Source: Caldilineaceae bacterium
GTDB taxonomy: Bacteria; Chloroflexota; Anaerolineae; Caldilineales; Caldilineaceae
Assembly: GCA_022827195.1 (NCBI GenBank)
Contig: JAJDTL010000002.1
Span: forward strand, 1 to 64,000
DNA: 64,000 nucleotides
Reading direction: 5' to 3'
The position numbers and the translations under genes were made by a program. This document shows, in pieces, positions 17,893 through 25,817 of the stretch; position 1 is the first letter of the stretch; the number at the start of each line of letters is the position of its first letter. The notes below the pieces were generated by a model that saw nothing but the letters and a program-made list of their open reading frames with translations, had not been told where the DNA came from and made no database searches.

Positions 17893-18199
17893 AACTGCGG
17901 GTGCCGCGCACGCACGGTGGCGTTGCCTCCAGGTCGCTGACACAGGAGCCGGTAACGCGCACATACGGCGGCATCGCTACAGGGGGGCGTTGCGGGGGGA
18001 ATCCCCCCGCACCAGGGAGGGCCGGAACGGCCCGACCGCCCAACGGCAGTGGATAGTGGTTGGTGGCCTGGCACTGCAGGGGGCGGATTGACTTTGGACC
18101 GGTTACGACTAGCTTGCTACTCCAAGCATGGGAATCGGTACCCCTATGCCGGACTGCCCCGCAACACCCTCGTCGCCAGGAATTTGCGTTTTTCCGCCC

Positions 18200-18239
18200 T
18201 TCAGCTACAATGCGATTCTGCCAAATGTACGTAGCTGAA
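18200..18239 (+). promoter_or_regulatory. inverted repeat overlapping a possible -10 box
   Basis: TTCAGCTAC (18200-18208) and GTAGCTGAA (18231-18239) form a 9-bp inverted repeat. TACAAT (18205-18210) inside the left arm could be a -10 box, 16 bp after a weak TTTGCG. It lies just upstream of the small membrane protein gene at 18268 and could be an operator or a leader hairpin. Confidence 0.3.
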
Positions 18240-18267
18240 AGCTGTACCAATTGGCTGCAACTGCCAG

Positions 18268-18654
18268 ATGGAAAGACTACCTTCCGAAACTGAATCTGTT
18301 TGGGATCTCTTCAAGCAGGCTGGAAAGCAGATCTCCCACTACCTGATCTGGTTTCTCTGTTTTGCGTTAGGGCTTGGTCTCGTACTGCTGCTGCACGAGA
18401 ACCTGGAGGTGTTGCTATTCCTACGGGTCAACCCGTGGCACCTGCGCGCCTACAAGCTGTGGTCGATCGTCGTCCTGGGCATCGCATTTATCGTATGCAT
18501 CTTCCTGATCGAGGGCTATCTGCGCCGCTCGCGCAATGAAGGCCGCCTTTTCAGCGCGATATTGAAGGTGCTCTCCATCGAGTTGACGCTCATTGCAGTT
18601 TCGGCAGTAACGCTATACTTGAAGAATCTCAGGGATTTTCTACTGTTTTTTTGA
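18268..18654 (+). CDS. small membrane protein of unknown function, paired with OppF
   Basis: A 128-residue protein with three strong hydrophobic segments (about residues 24-45, 67-85 and 98-118) and a charged loop RRSRNEGR after EGYLR. It is a paralogue of the protein at 15660-16037 (shared VN.W ... LG ... E.YLR spacing). It ends just ahead of the OppF ATPase gene and probably shares its transcript. No clear ribosome site is seen before the ATG, so the start is less certain. No domain was recognised. Confidence 0.68.
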   Translation: MERLPSETESVWDLFKQAGKQISHYLIWFLCFALGLGLVLLLHENLEVLLFLRVNPWHLRAYKLWSIVVLGIAFIVCIFLIEGYLRRSRNEGRLFSAILKVLSIELTLIAVSAVTLYLKNLRDFLLFF

Positions 18655-18734
18655 CGGCACTGCAGGCGCCTGCGCGTGTGCGGGAACCGCATCTTTTCGG
18701 CCGTTATACTCTTTATGTTGCAGGAGGTGGCGCC

Positions 18735-19802
18735 TTGTCACAGAACGACACGCAGGGAGTTGAGGTAATCGAGCAGACAGGGAACGATACGCGACGCCCT
18801 CCGCTTCTTGAGGTAACCGACTTGAGGAAGTGGTTTCCGATTCAGAAGGGCTTCTTTTCGCGCACTGTCGGCCAGGTGAAGGCAGTCGACGGGGTCAGCT
18901 TTTATGTGCGGCCCGGCGAGACCCTGGGCCTGGTGGGTGAAAGCGGCTGCGGGAAGACGACGACGGGCCGCTTAATCATGCACGCCTTCCCTCCCACTGC
19001 CGGCGAAATCATGTTCGACGACCAGGAGCTTGGGAAGGTCAATATTGCATCGGTGGACAAGCAGCAGCTGAAGCGGCTGCGGCGCAACATGCAGATGGTC
19101 TTTCAGGACCCCTATTCGTCGCTGAATCCGCGCATGAACCTGCTGCAAAATGTCGGTGAGCCGCTGCTGGTGAACGAGATCGCGAAGGGGCAGGAGCTGG
19201 AAGACCGGGTGTCGGAGCTACTGCGCGTGGTGGGGCTGCGGCCGGAGTACCTGAACCGCTACCCGCATGCCTTCAGCGGCGGGCAGCGCCAGCGAATCGG
19301 GGTGGCGCGTGCTTTGGCACTCAACCCGCAGTTGATTGTGCTGGACGAGCCGGTTTCTGCACTGGACGTATCGGTGCAGGCGCAGATCCTGAATCTGCTT
19401 CAGGACCTGCAAGAGGAGTTCGACCTGACATATCTGTTCATCGCCCACGATCTGAGCGTGGTCGAGCATATCAGCGACCGGGTAGCGGTGATGTATGTGG
19501 GGATGCTTGTGGAGAGTGCGCGCACGGAACTGCTCTACCGCAATCCGCTGCATCCATATACCGAAGCCCTGCTGTCATCGGTGCCCAAGCCGGACCCGCG
19601 AGACCGGGCCGAACCGATTGTGCTGGAGGGCGACGTGGCCGACCCGGCCAACCCGCCCAGCGGCTGCTACTTCCACCCGCGCTGCCTCTACAACGACAAC
19701 GACCGCTGTGTAGAGGAGACGCCCGAGCTGCGCGAAATGGAGCAAGGCCACTTCGTTCGCTGCCACTACGCGGGCGAACTGGACTTGGCAGGCGTCTCCT
19801 GA
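18735..19802 (+). CDS. ABC transporter ATP-binding protein, OppF/DppF family
   Basis: Second ATPase of the Opp-type importer. It has Walker [10 protein letters not shown], signature [15 protein letters not shown], Walker [14 protein letters not shown]-loop AHDLS, and the C-terminal oligo_HPY segment with CYFHPRC and a further Cys. The TTG at 18735 is chosen as start because a perfect AGGAGGTG lies 7 nt upstream; this gives 355 residues, the normal size. An in-frame TTG at 18651, overlapping the stop of the preceding gene, lacks such a site. A TATACT box at 18705-18710 might provide an internal promoter. The OppD partner is at 2549-3631. Confidence 0.92.
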   Translation: MSQNDTQGVEVIEQTGNDTRRPPLLEVTDLRKWFPIQKGFFSRTVGQVKAVDGVSFYVRPGETLGLVGESGCGKTTTGRLIMHAFPPTAGEIMFDDQELGKVNIASVDKQQLKRLRRNMQMVFQDPYSSLNPRMNLLQNVGEPLLVNEIAKGQELEDRVSELLRVVGLRPEYLNRYPHAFSGGQRQRIGVARALALNPQLIVLDEPVSALDVSVQAQILNLLQDLQEEFDLTYLFIAHDLSVVEHISDRVAVMYVGMLVESARTELLYRNPLHPYTEALLSSVPKPDPRDRAEPIVLEGDVADPANPPSGCYFHPRCLYNDNDRCVEETPELREMEQGHFVRCHYAGELDLAGVS

Positions 19803-20237
19803 TCCGCCGAACTGAAATCGGCCGCGGCGCGCCGGCACAGGGGCCGCAGCGTCCCCGAGCTACACGTCCGGCACTGAGGCGGACGGCCCAAACGATAGAA
19901 AGTAACCGCTTCCTCTTCCACTCCACACCTTCCCTCGACCAGGCGAACCCGGGAACTCGGGCTCGATTCTGACATACCTTCGCATTCGTGTGACAGCCTT
20001 CGTCTTGGCCGGGTAAGCTCGGCGGCGAGTTGCGCGCGCCGCCAAACTCTGTCTTTCAATTGACAGATATTGAGAAATTGCCAGTGATTCTAAGAAAAAT
20101 TGATTGACACTATTGACAAATTAAGATTTGTGTGTATAATATTGATAGTCAAGGCCCTACAGTTAGAATAATTGAACAAGAGGTTCAGTATGTTTTTAGA
20201 GAGGTTAGCGCTGGAAGAGAGTTTGAGGGGGGACAGA
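19803..20237. other. intergenic region upstream of the DUF2089 operon
   Basis: About 430 bp without a credible gene. The last 190 bp are notably AT-rich for this genome and contain the promoter at 20113-20140, with an extra ATTGACA-like repeat just before it. Confidence 0.5.
20113..20140 (+). promoter_or_regulatory. near-consensus sigma-70 promoter of the DUF2089/ABC operon
   Basis: TTGACA (20113-20118) and TATAAT (20135-20140) both match consensus exactly, with a 16-bp spacer. The predicted transcript starts near 20147, leaving a 275-nt leader before the DUF2089 gene. Confidence 0.75.
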
Positions 20238-20426
20238 ATGACCTCGGAGGCCCCGGTCTACCGGCAGCTGCGGCCCTACCGACGCACGCCCGAATGGCAA
20301 GTTCGTATTATTTCAGGCCTGGGAAAGTGGATGGTGGCGAAAGGCAACAGCCTGCAAAGGGGCTATCGACACGAGGTCGCCTGCGCGAAACGGCACATTC
20401 CCCGTCAAATGGAGCAGACGACATGA
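20238..20426 (+). CDS. possible small upstream protein
   Basis: A 62-codon frame starts at an ATG preceded by GAGGGGGG and ends in an ATGA overlap with the DUF2089 start codon. The product would be basic (PYRRTPEWQVRIISG near its middle), with no recognisable domain. The ribosome site, the overlap and the position inside a transcribed leader favour translation. The lack of any recognised family argues for caution; it could be chance. Confidence 0.3.
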   Translation: MTSEAPVYRQLRPYRRTPEWQVRIISGLGKWMVAKGNSLQRGYRHEVACAKRHIPRQMEQTT

Positions 20427-20806
20427 ATCCACTACCCACTGCCTGTCCGATTTGTCAGGGGAAAGACTTGACCGTCACCGGTTTCTTTTGCCGCGAATGC
20501 GACAGCCGGGTCGAGGGGCGTTTTCTCGTCGAGACGCCGTTCGCCGGGCTGACGCGGGAGCAGCTTGCGTTTGCGGCGACCTTCGTGCGGTGCGAGGGCA
20601 AGCTGAACCGCATGGAGGAGGAGCTGGCTCTCTCCTATCCGACGCTGCGGGGGCGGTTGCATGCGGTGATCCGGGCCATGGGATATGAGCCGGGCCGCGA
20701 CGAGCCTCCGGCCCTGGAGGAGAAGGCGCGTCGGCAGATTCTTGAGCAACTTGAGGCCGGTGAAATCAGCTACGAGGCGGCCATGGAGCAGCTGCAGAGC
20801 GGATAG
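20423..20806 (+). CDS. DUF2089-family regulator with SHOCT-like C-terminus
   Basis: A 127-residue protein starting at an ATG 8 nt after GGAG. Residues 8-26 form a zinc ribbon (Cys8, Cys11, Cys23, Cys26). Residues about 38-85 fit the DUF2089 helix-turn-helix (LTREQLAFAATFVRCEGKLN, then SYPTLRGRL). The last 30 residues (RRQILEQLEAGEISYEAAM) are the SHOCT-like helical pair found also in two other products of this operon. DUF2089 proteins are predicted transcription factors. As the first main gene of a stress-type operon behind a strong promoter it is a good candidate for its regulator. Confidence 0.85.
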   Translation: MNPLPTACPICQGKDLTVTGFFCRECDSRVEGRFLVETPFAGLTREQLAFAATFVRCEGKLNRMEEELALSYPTLRGRLHAVIRAMGYEPGRDEPPALEEKARRQILEQLEAGEISYEAAMEQLQSG

Positions 20807-20859
20807 AGATTCCGGACCTTACGGGTCGGAAACATGAGGGGGGATGCAAGGGGAACGAA

Positions 20860-22389
20860 ATGAGTGAACAGATGCAGGTGGAACTGGAGTCTCCAAACGT
20901 CGGCGTACGGATACGTTGCGCAGGAGACCTGCGGGTCGAGGGCTGGGAACAGTCGCTGATCGAAGTAGACGGCCAGGGAGGTCAGCCGGAGGTAGATGCT
21001 GCGACGGAGCAGATCGAGATCGAGGCTGATTCTTCGTGCACCGTGAGGCTGCCGGAGACGATTGAACTGGTGGGCATCGCGGCGGGGGGACAGGCGCACG
21101 TAAGCAATCTGCGCGGCGGTGTGGCGCTGGAGCAGGCTGGCGGCGACCTCCTGGTAGAGAATACCGGCAGTGTAACGATCGAAAGCGCTGCTGGCCGGGT
21201 GAACCTGGCAAACATCGCCGGCGGGGTGGAGGTGAAGGAGCGGGCGCAGGCCGATCTGTCGGCCGAGAACATCGGCGGGGCGATCTCGATCTGCGAGGCT
21301 GCCGGGCGATTGGATTTGCGGAACGTGTCCGCGGTTCGAGCAATGCGGGCGCGCGCCGACGTTAACGTGTTGAATGCAGGGGGGAACGTCATTATTGAAA
21401 AGGCGGATGGCGCCGTCGAATTGATCAACGTTGACGGAGCGGCTGCCATCAGCAAGGCACTGGGCCGTGTGTCCCTGCGCGGCGTGCGGGGCAAAGTCGC
21501 CTGTAACCGGGTTGACGGGGCACTGTATCTCGTTGAGGTGGGAGAGGTCGCGGTGGAGCGGGTAGAGGGCGATTTGACCGCCGAAAGCGTTCGCGGCGCG
21601 TTCGCCTGTAAGAGGGTGGGCGGAAGCGGCACGCTGCGTCAAGTAGGGGGCTCGGTTTCGCTGGGCGGTGTTGGCGGCGATCTGGAGGTCGAGGGGTGCG
21701 GCGGCTCGCTTTCGGCCATGTGCGGCGGCAGTGTTCAGCTTGCAACGATATCGGGAAGCGTACGGCTGACTGCAGGGGGAGACATTCGCTGCCGTTTGGC
21801 CGAAACGGAGGGAGGATCTTTCAAAGCTGTGTGTGGGGGTTCGCTCACGGTCGAAGGCGGCCCCACGATGGTGGCGCGCGGCCCGGGCGTGCATACATTT
21901 CGCGTTGGGGGAGGGAAGAGCAGCTACTCTCTTGTTGCCGGAGGCAGCGTGCAACTCGAATCGGCAGCCATTCTGAAGGGTCTTGGCGAAGAAAAGGGGG
22001 TCAGGGGCGCACGGGTTGCCGCACGCGCGCAGCGCCATCTCTCGCAGTCTCTGGGCAGAACGCTGCGAAGGAAAATGCGCGCCGCGGGGAAGAGGGCGGC
22101 CGCAGGGGATTGGGGCGATGCCGCCAGCTGGAGCTTCAGTTTTGACACGGATGGAACCGGGTCTGGCACTGCTGCGCGTGACAAGCCGGCACAATCCGAA
22201 TTCGACGACGCAGATGTGGACATGGACCTGGACGTTGATGTTGACGTTGACGTTGACGCGAAGAGCGAATACGACGGCGAACCGGTCACTGAAGAGGAAC
22301 GGATCACGGTTCTACGCATGTTGTCGGAGGGCAAGATCACGGCTGCCGAGGCCGAGCAGCTGTTGGATGCTCTGGGCAGCCAGGATTAG
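20860..22389 (+). CDS. DUF4097-like beta-repeat protein with C-terminal SHOCT-like module
   Basis: A 509-residue protein with no signal peptide. Residues 1-380 consist of degenerate ~20-residue beta repeats rich in Gly and Val (for example VNLANIAGGVEVKE and LRQVGGSVSLGGVGGDLEVE), as in DUF4097/polymer-forming solenoids. A basic segment follows (residues ~385-415), then an acidic linker of alternating Asp-Val (about 450-466), then the SHOCT-like module ERITVLRMLSEGKITAAEA. This layout recalls YvlB/LiaX-type envelope-stress proteins of Gram-positive bacteria. It sits between the DUF2089 gene and an ABC exporter. The exact role is unknown. Confidence 0.75.
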   Translation: MSEQMQVELESPNVGVRIRCAGDLRVEGWEQSLIEVDGQGGQPEVDAATEQIEIEADSSCTVRLPETIELVGIAAGGQAHVSNLRGGVALEQAGGDLLVENTGSVTIESAAGRVNLANIAGGVEVKERAQADLSAENIGGAISICEAAGRLDLRNVSAVRAMRARADVNVLNAGGNVIIEKADGAVELINVDGAAAISKALGRVSLRGVRGKVACNRVDGALYLVEVGEVAVERVEGDLTAESVRGAFACKRVGGSGTLRQVGGSVSLGGVGGDLEVEGCGGSLSAMCGGSVQLATISGSVRLTAGGDIRCRLAETEGGSFKAVCGGSLTVEGGPTMVARGPGVHTFRVGGGKSSYSLVAGGSVQLESAAILKGLGEEKGVRGARVAARAQRHLSQSLGRTLRRKMRAAGKRAAAGDWGDAASWSFSFDTDGTGSGTAARDKPAQSEFDDADVDMDLDVDVDVDVDAKSEYDGEPVTEEERITVLRMLSEGKITAAEAEQLLDALGSQD

Positions 22390-22485
22390 GCACAGGACGC
22401 CGGTTGAACACCTGCGACCGAATGAAGTATAGAACCGGCCATGATGAGTGACTGGCGATAGAATGCGCCCAAATTGGAAAGTGGA

Positions 22486-23517
22486 ATGACAATAGCAAGA
22501 GGCCAAAGGCGGTCTGCCGCCATCGAGATTGAGTCATTGAGCAAGGTATTCCGCCGCCGCAGCGGTGACGAAATTGCAGCGGTTCAAAAGCTTGATCTTG
22601 CGGTAGAAGCCGGTCAGGTATTCGGATTTCTGGGCTCGAACGGGGCCGGCAAGACGACGACGCTTAAGATGGCTTGCGGGCTGGTTATTCCCACGACGGG
22701 AACCATTCGCCTCAACGGCTATGATCTACCGACTGCGCGCAGCCGGGCGATGCAGCAGATTGGTGCGGTGCTGGAGGGCACGCGCAACGTCTACTGGCGC
22801 ATGAACGCCTGGCAGAATTTGCTCTACTTCGGGCGCATCAAGGGTGTGTCGTCCAGCAGATGGCTGAAAGCCAGGGCAGAAGAACTGCTACGCGAACTGG
22901 ATTTGTGGGAACGGCGCAAGGACCCCGTGGGCGAATACAGCAGAGGCATGCAGCAAAAGGTCGCGATTGCGGCCGCGCTGATTGCAGACCCGCCTATCGT
23001 GTTGTTGGACGAGCCGACGCTGGGGTTGGACGTGCAGGCGTCGCGCACCGTGCAGGAATGGATCACCCGGCTGGCAAAGGAGCGGGGCAAGACCGTGGTG
23101 CTGACGACGCATCAATTGGACATGGCGGAAAACCTGTGCGACCGCGTGGCGATCATGAGCCGAGGGCGGTTGCTGACCCACCGCCCCACGGGGGAACTGC
23201 TCGACCTATTCCGGCGGGAGTTTTACCAGTTGCGGCTGCGGGGGACCGTCCCTGCGGAGAAGATCGAGGCCTTTCCCGGTTTCGTCGCATGCCAAGAGAA
23301 CGGGCATACGGTCCTGTCCGGGGAGATGGGCGCTGAACATTCCGTATTTGACCTGGTTGAACGGGTGCGGCAAGCGGGCCTGGAACTGATTAGCGTTTCC
23401 CCCAGCGAACCGAACCTGGAAGAGATATTCATCGAGTTGGTGGAGCGGTCCGAGCGGGCGCCCGCGCCGGCCGACGCCAAGGAGCCACAGGTGGGCAAGG
23501 CGCGCGCTACTGACTAG
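22486..23517 (+). CDS. ABC-2 type transporter ATP-binding protein
   Basis: A 343-residue exporter ATPase of the DrrA/NatA kind. It has Walker A GSNGAGKTT, a signature reading YSRGMQQKVAIAAAL, Walker B IVLLDEPTLGLD, H-loop TTHQ, and a C-terminal extension of about 100 residues typical of antibiotic and lipid exporters. The start is placed at the ATG at 22486, after GGAAAG; a TTG four codons upstream is possible. It pairs with the permease that starts 16 nt downstream. Confidence 0.9.
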   Translation: MTIARGQRRSAAIEIESLSKVFRRRSGDEIAAVQKLDLAVEAGQVFGFLGSNGAGKTTTLKMACGLVIPTTGTIRLNGYDLPTARSRAMQQIGAVLEGTRNVYWRMNAWQNLLYFGRIKGVSSSRWLKARAEELLRELDLWERRKDPVGEYSRGMQQKVAIAAALIADPPIVLLDEPTLGLDVQASRTVQEWITRLAKERGKTVVLTTHQLDMAENLCDRVAIMSRGRLLTHRPTGELLDLFRREFYQLRLRGTVPAEKIEAFPGFVACQENGHTVLSGEMGAEHSVFDLVERVRQAGLELISVSPSEPNLEEIFIELVERSERAPAPADAKEPQVGKARATD

Positions 23518-23533
23518 ACCCCGGGGTAAGACA

Positions 23534-24322
23534 ATGGTATTGGCGGGAACGGTTCTGGTGAATGAGTGTTACAAGAGGGTCATCGTCGTCTGGTCATATC
23601 GTTTCAACTTTCTGATGGAAACGTTCATGATCGGGTTTCTTTTCGTCGGCATCAGCTTTTTTGTTTCGGGCGGCAGCCCCGCGCCCGAGCAGATGGCGCC
23701 AGCCCTGCTGGGTTATCTCACCTGGTTCTATGCCGTGTTCGCGATTTCAGACATGAGCCAGGGAATCCGTGAGGAGACACAGACGGGAACTCTGGAGCAG
23801 ATGTACATGAGTCCGCTACCTTCGGGTATGCTGCTGGCCGGGCGATCGCTGGCTTCGCTGCTCATAAGCAGTGCTATCGTGGTACTGGTCGGTGGCATCC
23901 TGATGCTATTGTTGGGCATCCGCATCCCCTTGCGTCTACAGGGGCTCCCCGTATTCGCGCTGACCATCACGGGTCTTTACGGCTTCGCCTTCCTACTGGG
24001 CGGGGCAACGCTCATATTCAAGCAGGTAAGTGCCCTGAGCAACCTGCTCACCAACATGCTCTTGTTTTTGAATGGGTCTTTTCTGACTGTTGAGCAGATG
24101 CCTGGCTGGCTGGAGAATGCGGCGCGCAGCCTGCCAACGACCCAAGGAATCGATGTGCTGCGCTCGGTGGTCCTGGACGGTCTGCGACTGGCCGAGGTCT
24201 GGCAGGACGGCAGCCTGGTGTGGCTGACCGTACAATCGGCACTCTTTCTCTTAGTCGGTTGGACTGTATTCCTTTGGAGTGAGCGCGTGGCCCGCACTCG
24301 GGGCTTGTTGGGTCAGTATTAA
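23534..24322 (+). CDS. ABC-2 type transporter permease
   Basis: A 262-residue membrane protein with six predicted helices and the ABC-2 fold; the segment REETQTGTLEQMYMSPLPSG is typical of DrrB/NodJ-type permeases. The N-terminus (MVLAGTVLVNECYKR) is cytoplasmic. It follows its ATPase by 16 nt and would form the export pore with it as a homodimer. The substrate is unknown; the operon context suggests export of an envelope component or toxic compound. Confidence 0.9.
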   Translation: MVLAGTVLVNECYKRVIVVWSYRFNFLMETFMIGFLFVGISFFVSGGSPAPEQMAPALLGYLTWFYAVFAISDMSQGIREETQTGTLEQMYMSPLPSGMLLAGRSLASLLISSAIVVLVGGILMLLLGIRIPLRLQGLPVFALTITGLYGFAFLLGGATLIFKQVSALSNLLTNMLLFLNGSFLTVEQMPGWLENAARSLPTTQGIDVLRSVVLDGLRLAEVWQDGSLVWLTVQSALFLLVGWTVFLWSERVARTRGLLGQY

Positions 24323-24390
24323 AGGTCACAAGATTTGAAATCGCGGGCGCGACCGCTCTTGATAGCGCAAGCGTTGAGGAGAACAGTAAA

Positions 24391-24777
24391 TTGCCTACGG
24401 CCGAAGAACGGATGAAGGTATTGAAACTGATCGAAGAGGGCAAGATCAGCGCAGACGAAGGCGCGCGCCTGTTGGCCGCGTTGGAAAAGAGCGACAAACA
24501 GGCCCGCGGTCGGGGCAGAAAGGCGGGCGCAAACGCAGGGGAAGAGGGGCGCTGGCTGCGTCTGCGTGTTTCCGACACGAGAAGCGGCAAGACCCGCGTC
24601 AACATGACGATCCCTCTGGGGCTGGTCAACATGGGGCTGGCGGTGGGTGCACGGTTCGTACCGGACGTAGCTGAATTGGACGTAGAGGAGGTTCGCAACG
24701 CGTTGCGCTCCGGCCTTCAGGGCAAGATCCTGGAGGTGCACGATGAGGACGAGTTGGTGGAAATCTTTGTTGAATAG
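24391..24777 (+). CDS. small protein with N-terminal SHOCT-like module
   Basis: A 128-residue protein with a TTG start 8 nt after GAGGAGA. Residues 4-35 (ERMKVLKLIEEGKISADEGA) are the SHOCT-like helical pair shared with the DUF2089 and beta-repeat proteins. A basic, Gly-rich linker follows, then a compact C-terminal domain (TRSGKTRVNMTIPLGLVNMG and an acidic end) seen in many small YvlB-like proteins. It is the last gene of the operon, 68 nt after the permease. The shared module suggests that the three proteins interact or are sensed by the same partner. Confidence 0.78.
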   Translation: MPTAEERMKVLKLIEEGKISADEGARLLAALEKSDKQARGRGRKAGANAGEEGRWLRLRVSDTRSGKTRVNMTIPLGLVNMGLAVGARFVPDVAELDVEEVRNALRSGLQGKILEVHDEDELVEIFVE

Positions 24778-24964
24778 CGTTTGGGGGGTTTGGAAGGCAA
24801 CAGAATCGGAAATCGTAGACGAATCGTAGGAATTCTGCCGAAGTCGAAACTCGTGCGTAAGTGAGCGGTTTCCGGGCCTGCGGGTCGACGATTTCCAGAG
24901 TACAACGGCGACATTTCCGACCGGGTACGCCGCCATCGGCGGATCGAGAATCGCGCGATTGCGG

Positions 24965-24993
24965 TTGACAGCTAAGTGCGATCAGTCTATACT
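24965..24993 (+). promoter_or_regulatory. near-consensus sigma-70 promoter of the structured RNA / SWIM gene
   Basis: TTGACA (24965-24970), an exact 17-bp spacer and TATACT (24988-24993). The predicted start near 25000 opens a leader of about 300 nt before the next gene. Confidence 0.8.
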
Positions 24994-24996
24994 AAA

Positions 24997-25217
24997 CACA
25001 GCCACCCCCCAGGCGCGAAAGGCTCCGAGAAAAGGATGTGAAGCCGAAAGGTGAGCCGTCCGCCGGGCGGACATAGAGTGGTATTTGATAGACAACAGTT
25101 GACTCTCAAGGTTGAGCGTGAACGTCGTTCGTACGGGTCGTTGTAGCCGGAATTCAGATCTGGTTTTCAAGACGGCTAGAGCTGTGAACACCTGGGCGCG
25201 TGTCATGCCCAGGTGTT
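24997..25217 (+). ncRNA. candidate structured RNA (small RNA or long 5' leader)
   Basis: This stretch begins at the predicted transcription start and has no reading frame, but can fold with closed ends. CACAG (24997-25001) pairs with CTGTG (25182-25186). Inside are CCAC (25002-25005) with GTGG (25078-25081), GGCTC (25021-25025) with GAGCC (25053-25057), a GTCCG/CGGAC hairpin (25058-25072) and AGCCG/CGGCT (25145-25177). An 11-bp hairpin (25187-25197 with 25207-25217) follows and could be a weak terminator. The size is near that of 6S RNA or a riboswitch, but I could not match it to a known class. Confidence 0.45.
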
Positions 25218-25306
25218 ATTGATTGGTGTTGGCGCATCAACCGGGAACCAGTGGCTGTACCATTTCGTTTCATCAGTGCTTACCATTCCAAAGAAAGGAA
25301 AGCAGA

Positions 25307-25558
25307 ATGGACGCAATTGCCAGCCGTATCATCAAAGCCCGCCAGTACGCAGCCGAACGAGATGAACGTCTGTGGGTCAACAGCCTGCAGGTGAAGATTC
25401 ACGGCGAGCACTCAGATCACCGCGTCTCCTATGATCAGGGGGACTGGGATTGTGATTGCGAAGAGTTTCAGCGCAGAAGCATCTGCGCGCACGTAATGGC
25501 GATGGAAGAGATTCTCGGTCAGGCAGTAGAGCCTGCGATGCTCCCTATCCCCGGGTAG
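25307..25558 (+). CDS. small SWIM zinc-finger protein
   Basis: An 83-residue protein whose second half carries a SWIM motif: Cys49-x-Cys51, then Cys60-x-His62. AAGGAAAG precedes the ATG. SWIM domains bind zinc and usually nucleic acid or protein partners. Here the domain is nearly the entire protein, with a short N-terminal helix rich in Arg and Glu and no SNF2 or transposase part attached. It lies behind the structured leader and is closed by a strong terminator, so it forms a single-gene unit. The function is unknown. Confidence 0.8.
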   Translation: MDAIASRIIKARQYAAERDERLWVNSLQVKIHGEHSDHRVSYDQGDWDCDCEEFQRRSICAHVMAMEEILGQAVEPAMLPIPG

Positions 25559-25594
25559 TCAAGGCATAGACGGTCCAATTCGTTAAAACTTTGC

Positions 25595-25624
25595 ATGCCA
25601 GGCCTAGCGGCCTGGCATTTCTCT
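25595..25624 (+). terminator. rho-independent terminator
   Basis: ATGCCAGGCC (25595-25604) and GGCCTGGCAT (25609-25618) make a perfect 10-bp stem with a 4-nt loop, followed by TTTCTCTT. It ends the SWIM gene transcript. Confidence 0.8.
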
Positions 25625-25817
25625 TGGCCGTTCTGCGGCGGTGCAGGTTACGTGCCTCTGTAACCGTCTTGAGAAACCTGGCCGGACTGTCGTGTGCCAA
25701 CCGTTTTCGGTGCTCCTGAAACATGTGGAATAATTGAGGGACGCCCGACGCGCGTTCGCAAGTCGGCCGCCGTTGTATCCGCAGGACAGGCGGGGGGTGG
25801 AGCGAAAAGAGGGATGG

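Larger units (their letters stand above)
16801..18199. other. long intergenic region without a credible gene
   Basis: About 1.4 kb with only short, compositionally odd open frames that resemble nothing. It holds a copy of the dispersed element (17035-17210), a shorter partial copy of its left part (about 17285-17330) and a 7-bp tandem repeat (17831-17892). It separates the decayed receptor/OppF locus from the intact OppF locus. Confidence 0.6.

Noticed and set aside
20770..22194. 474-codon open frame on the minus strand
   Set aside because: Antisense to the beta-repeat protein; no ribosome site and no family resemblance.
22210..22262. Tandem GTTGAC repeats considered as a non-coding repeat
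   Set aside because: They keep the reading frame and encode an Asp-Val linker in the beta-repeat protein.
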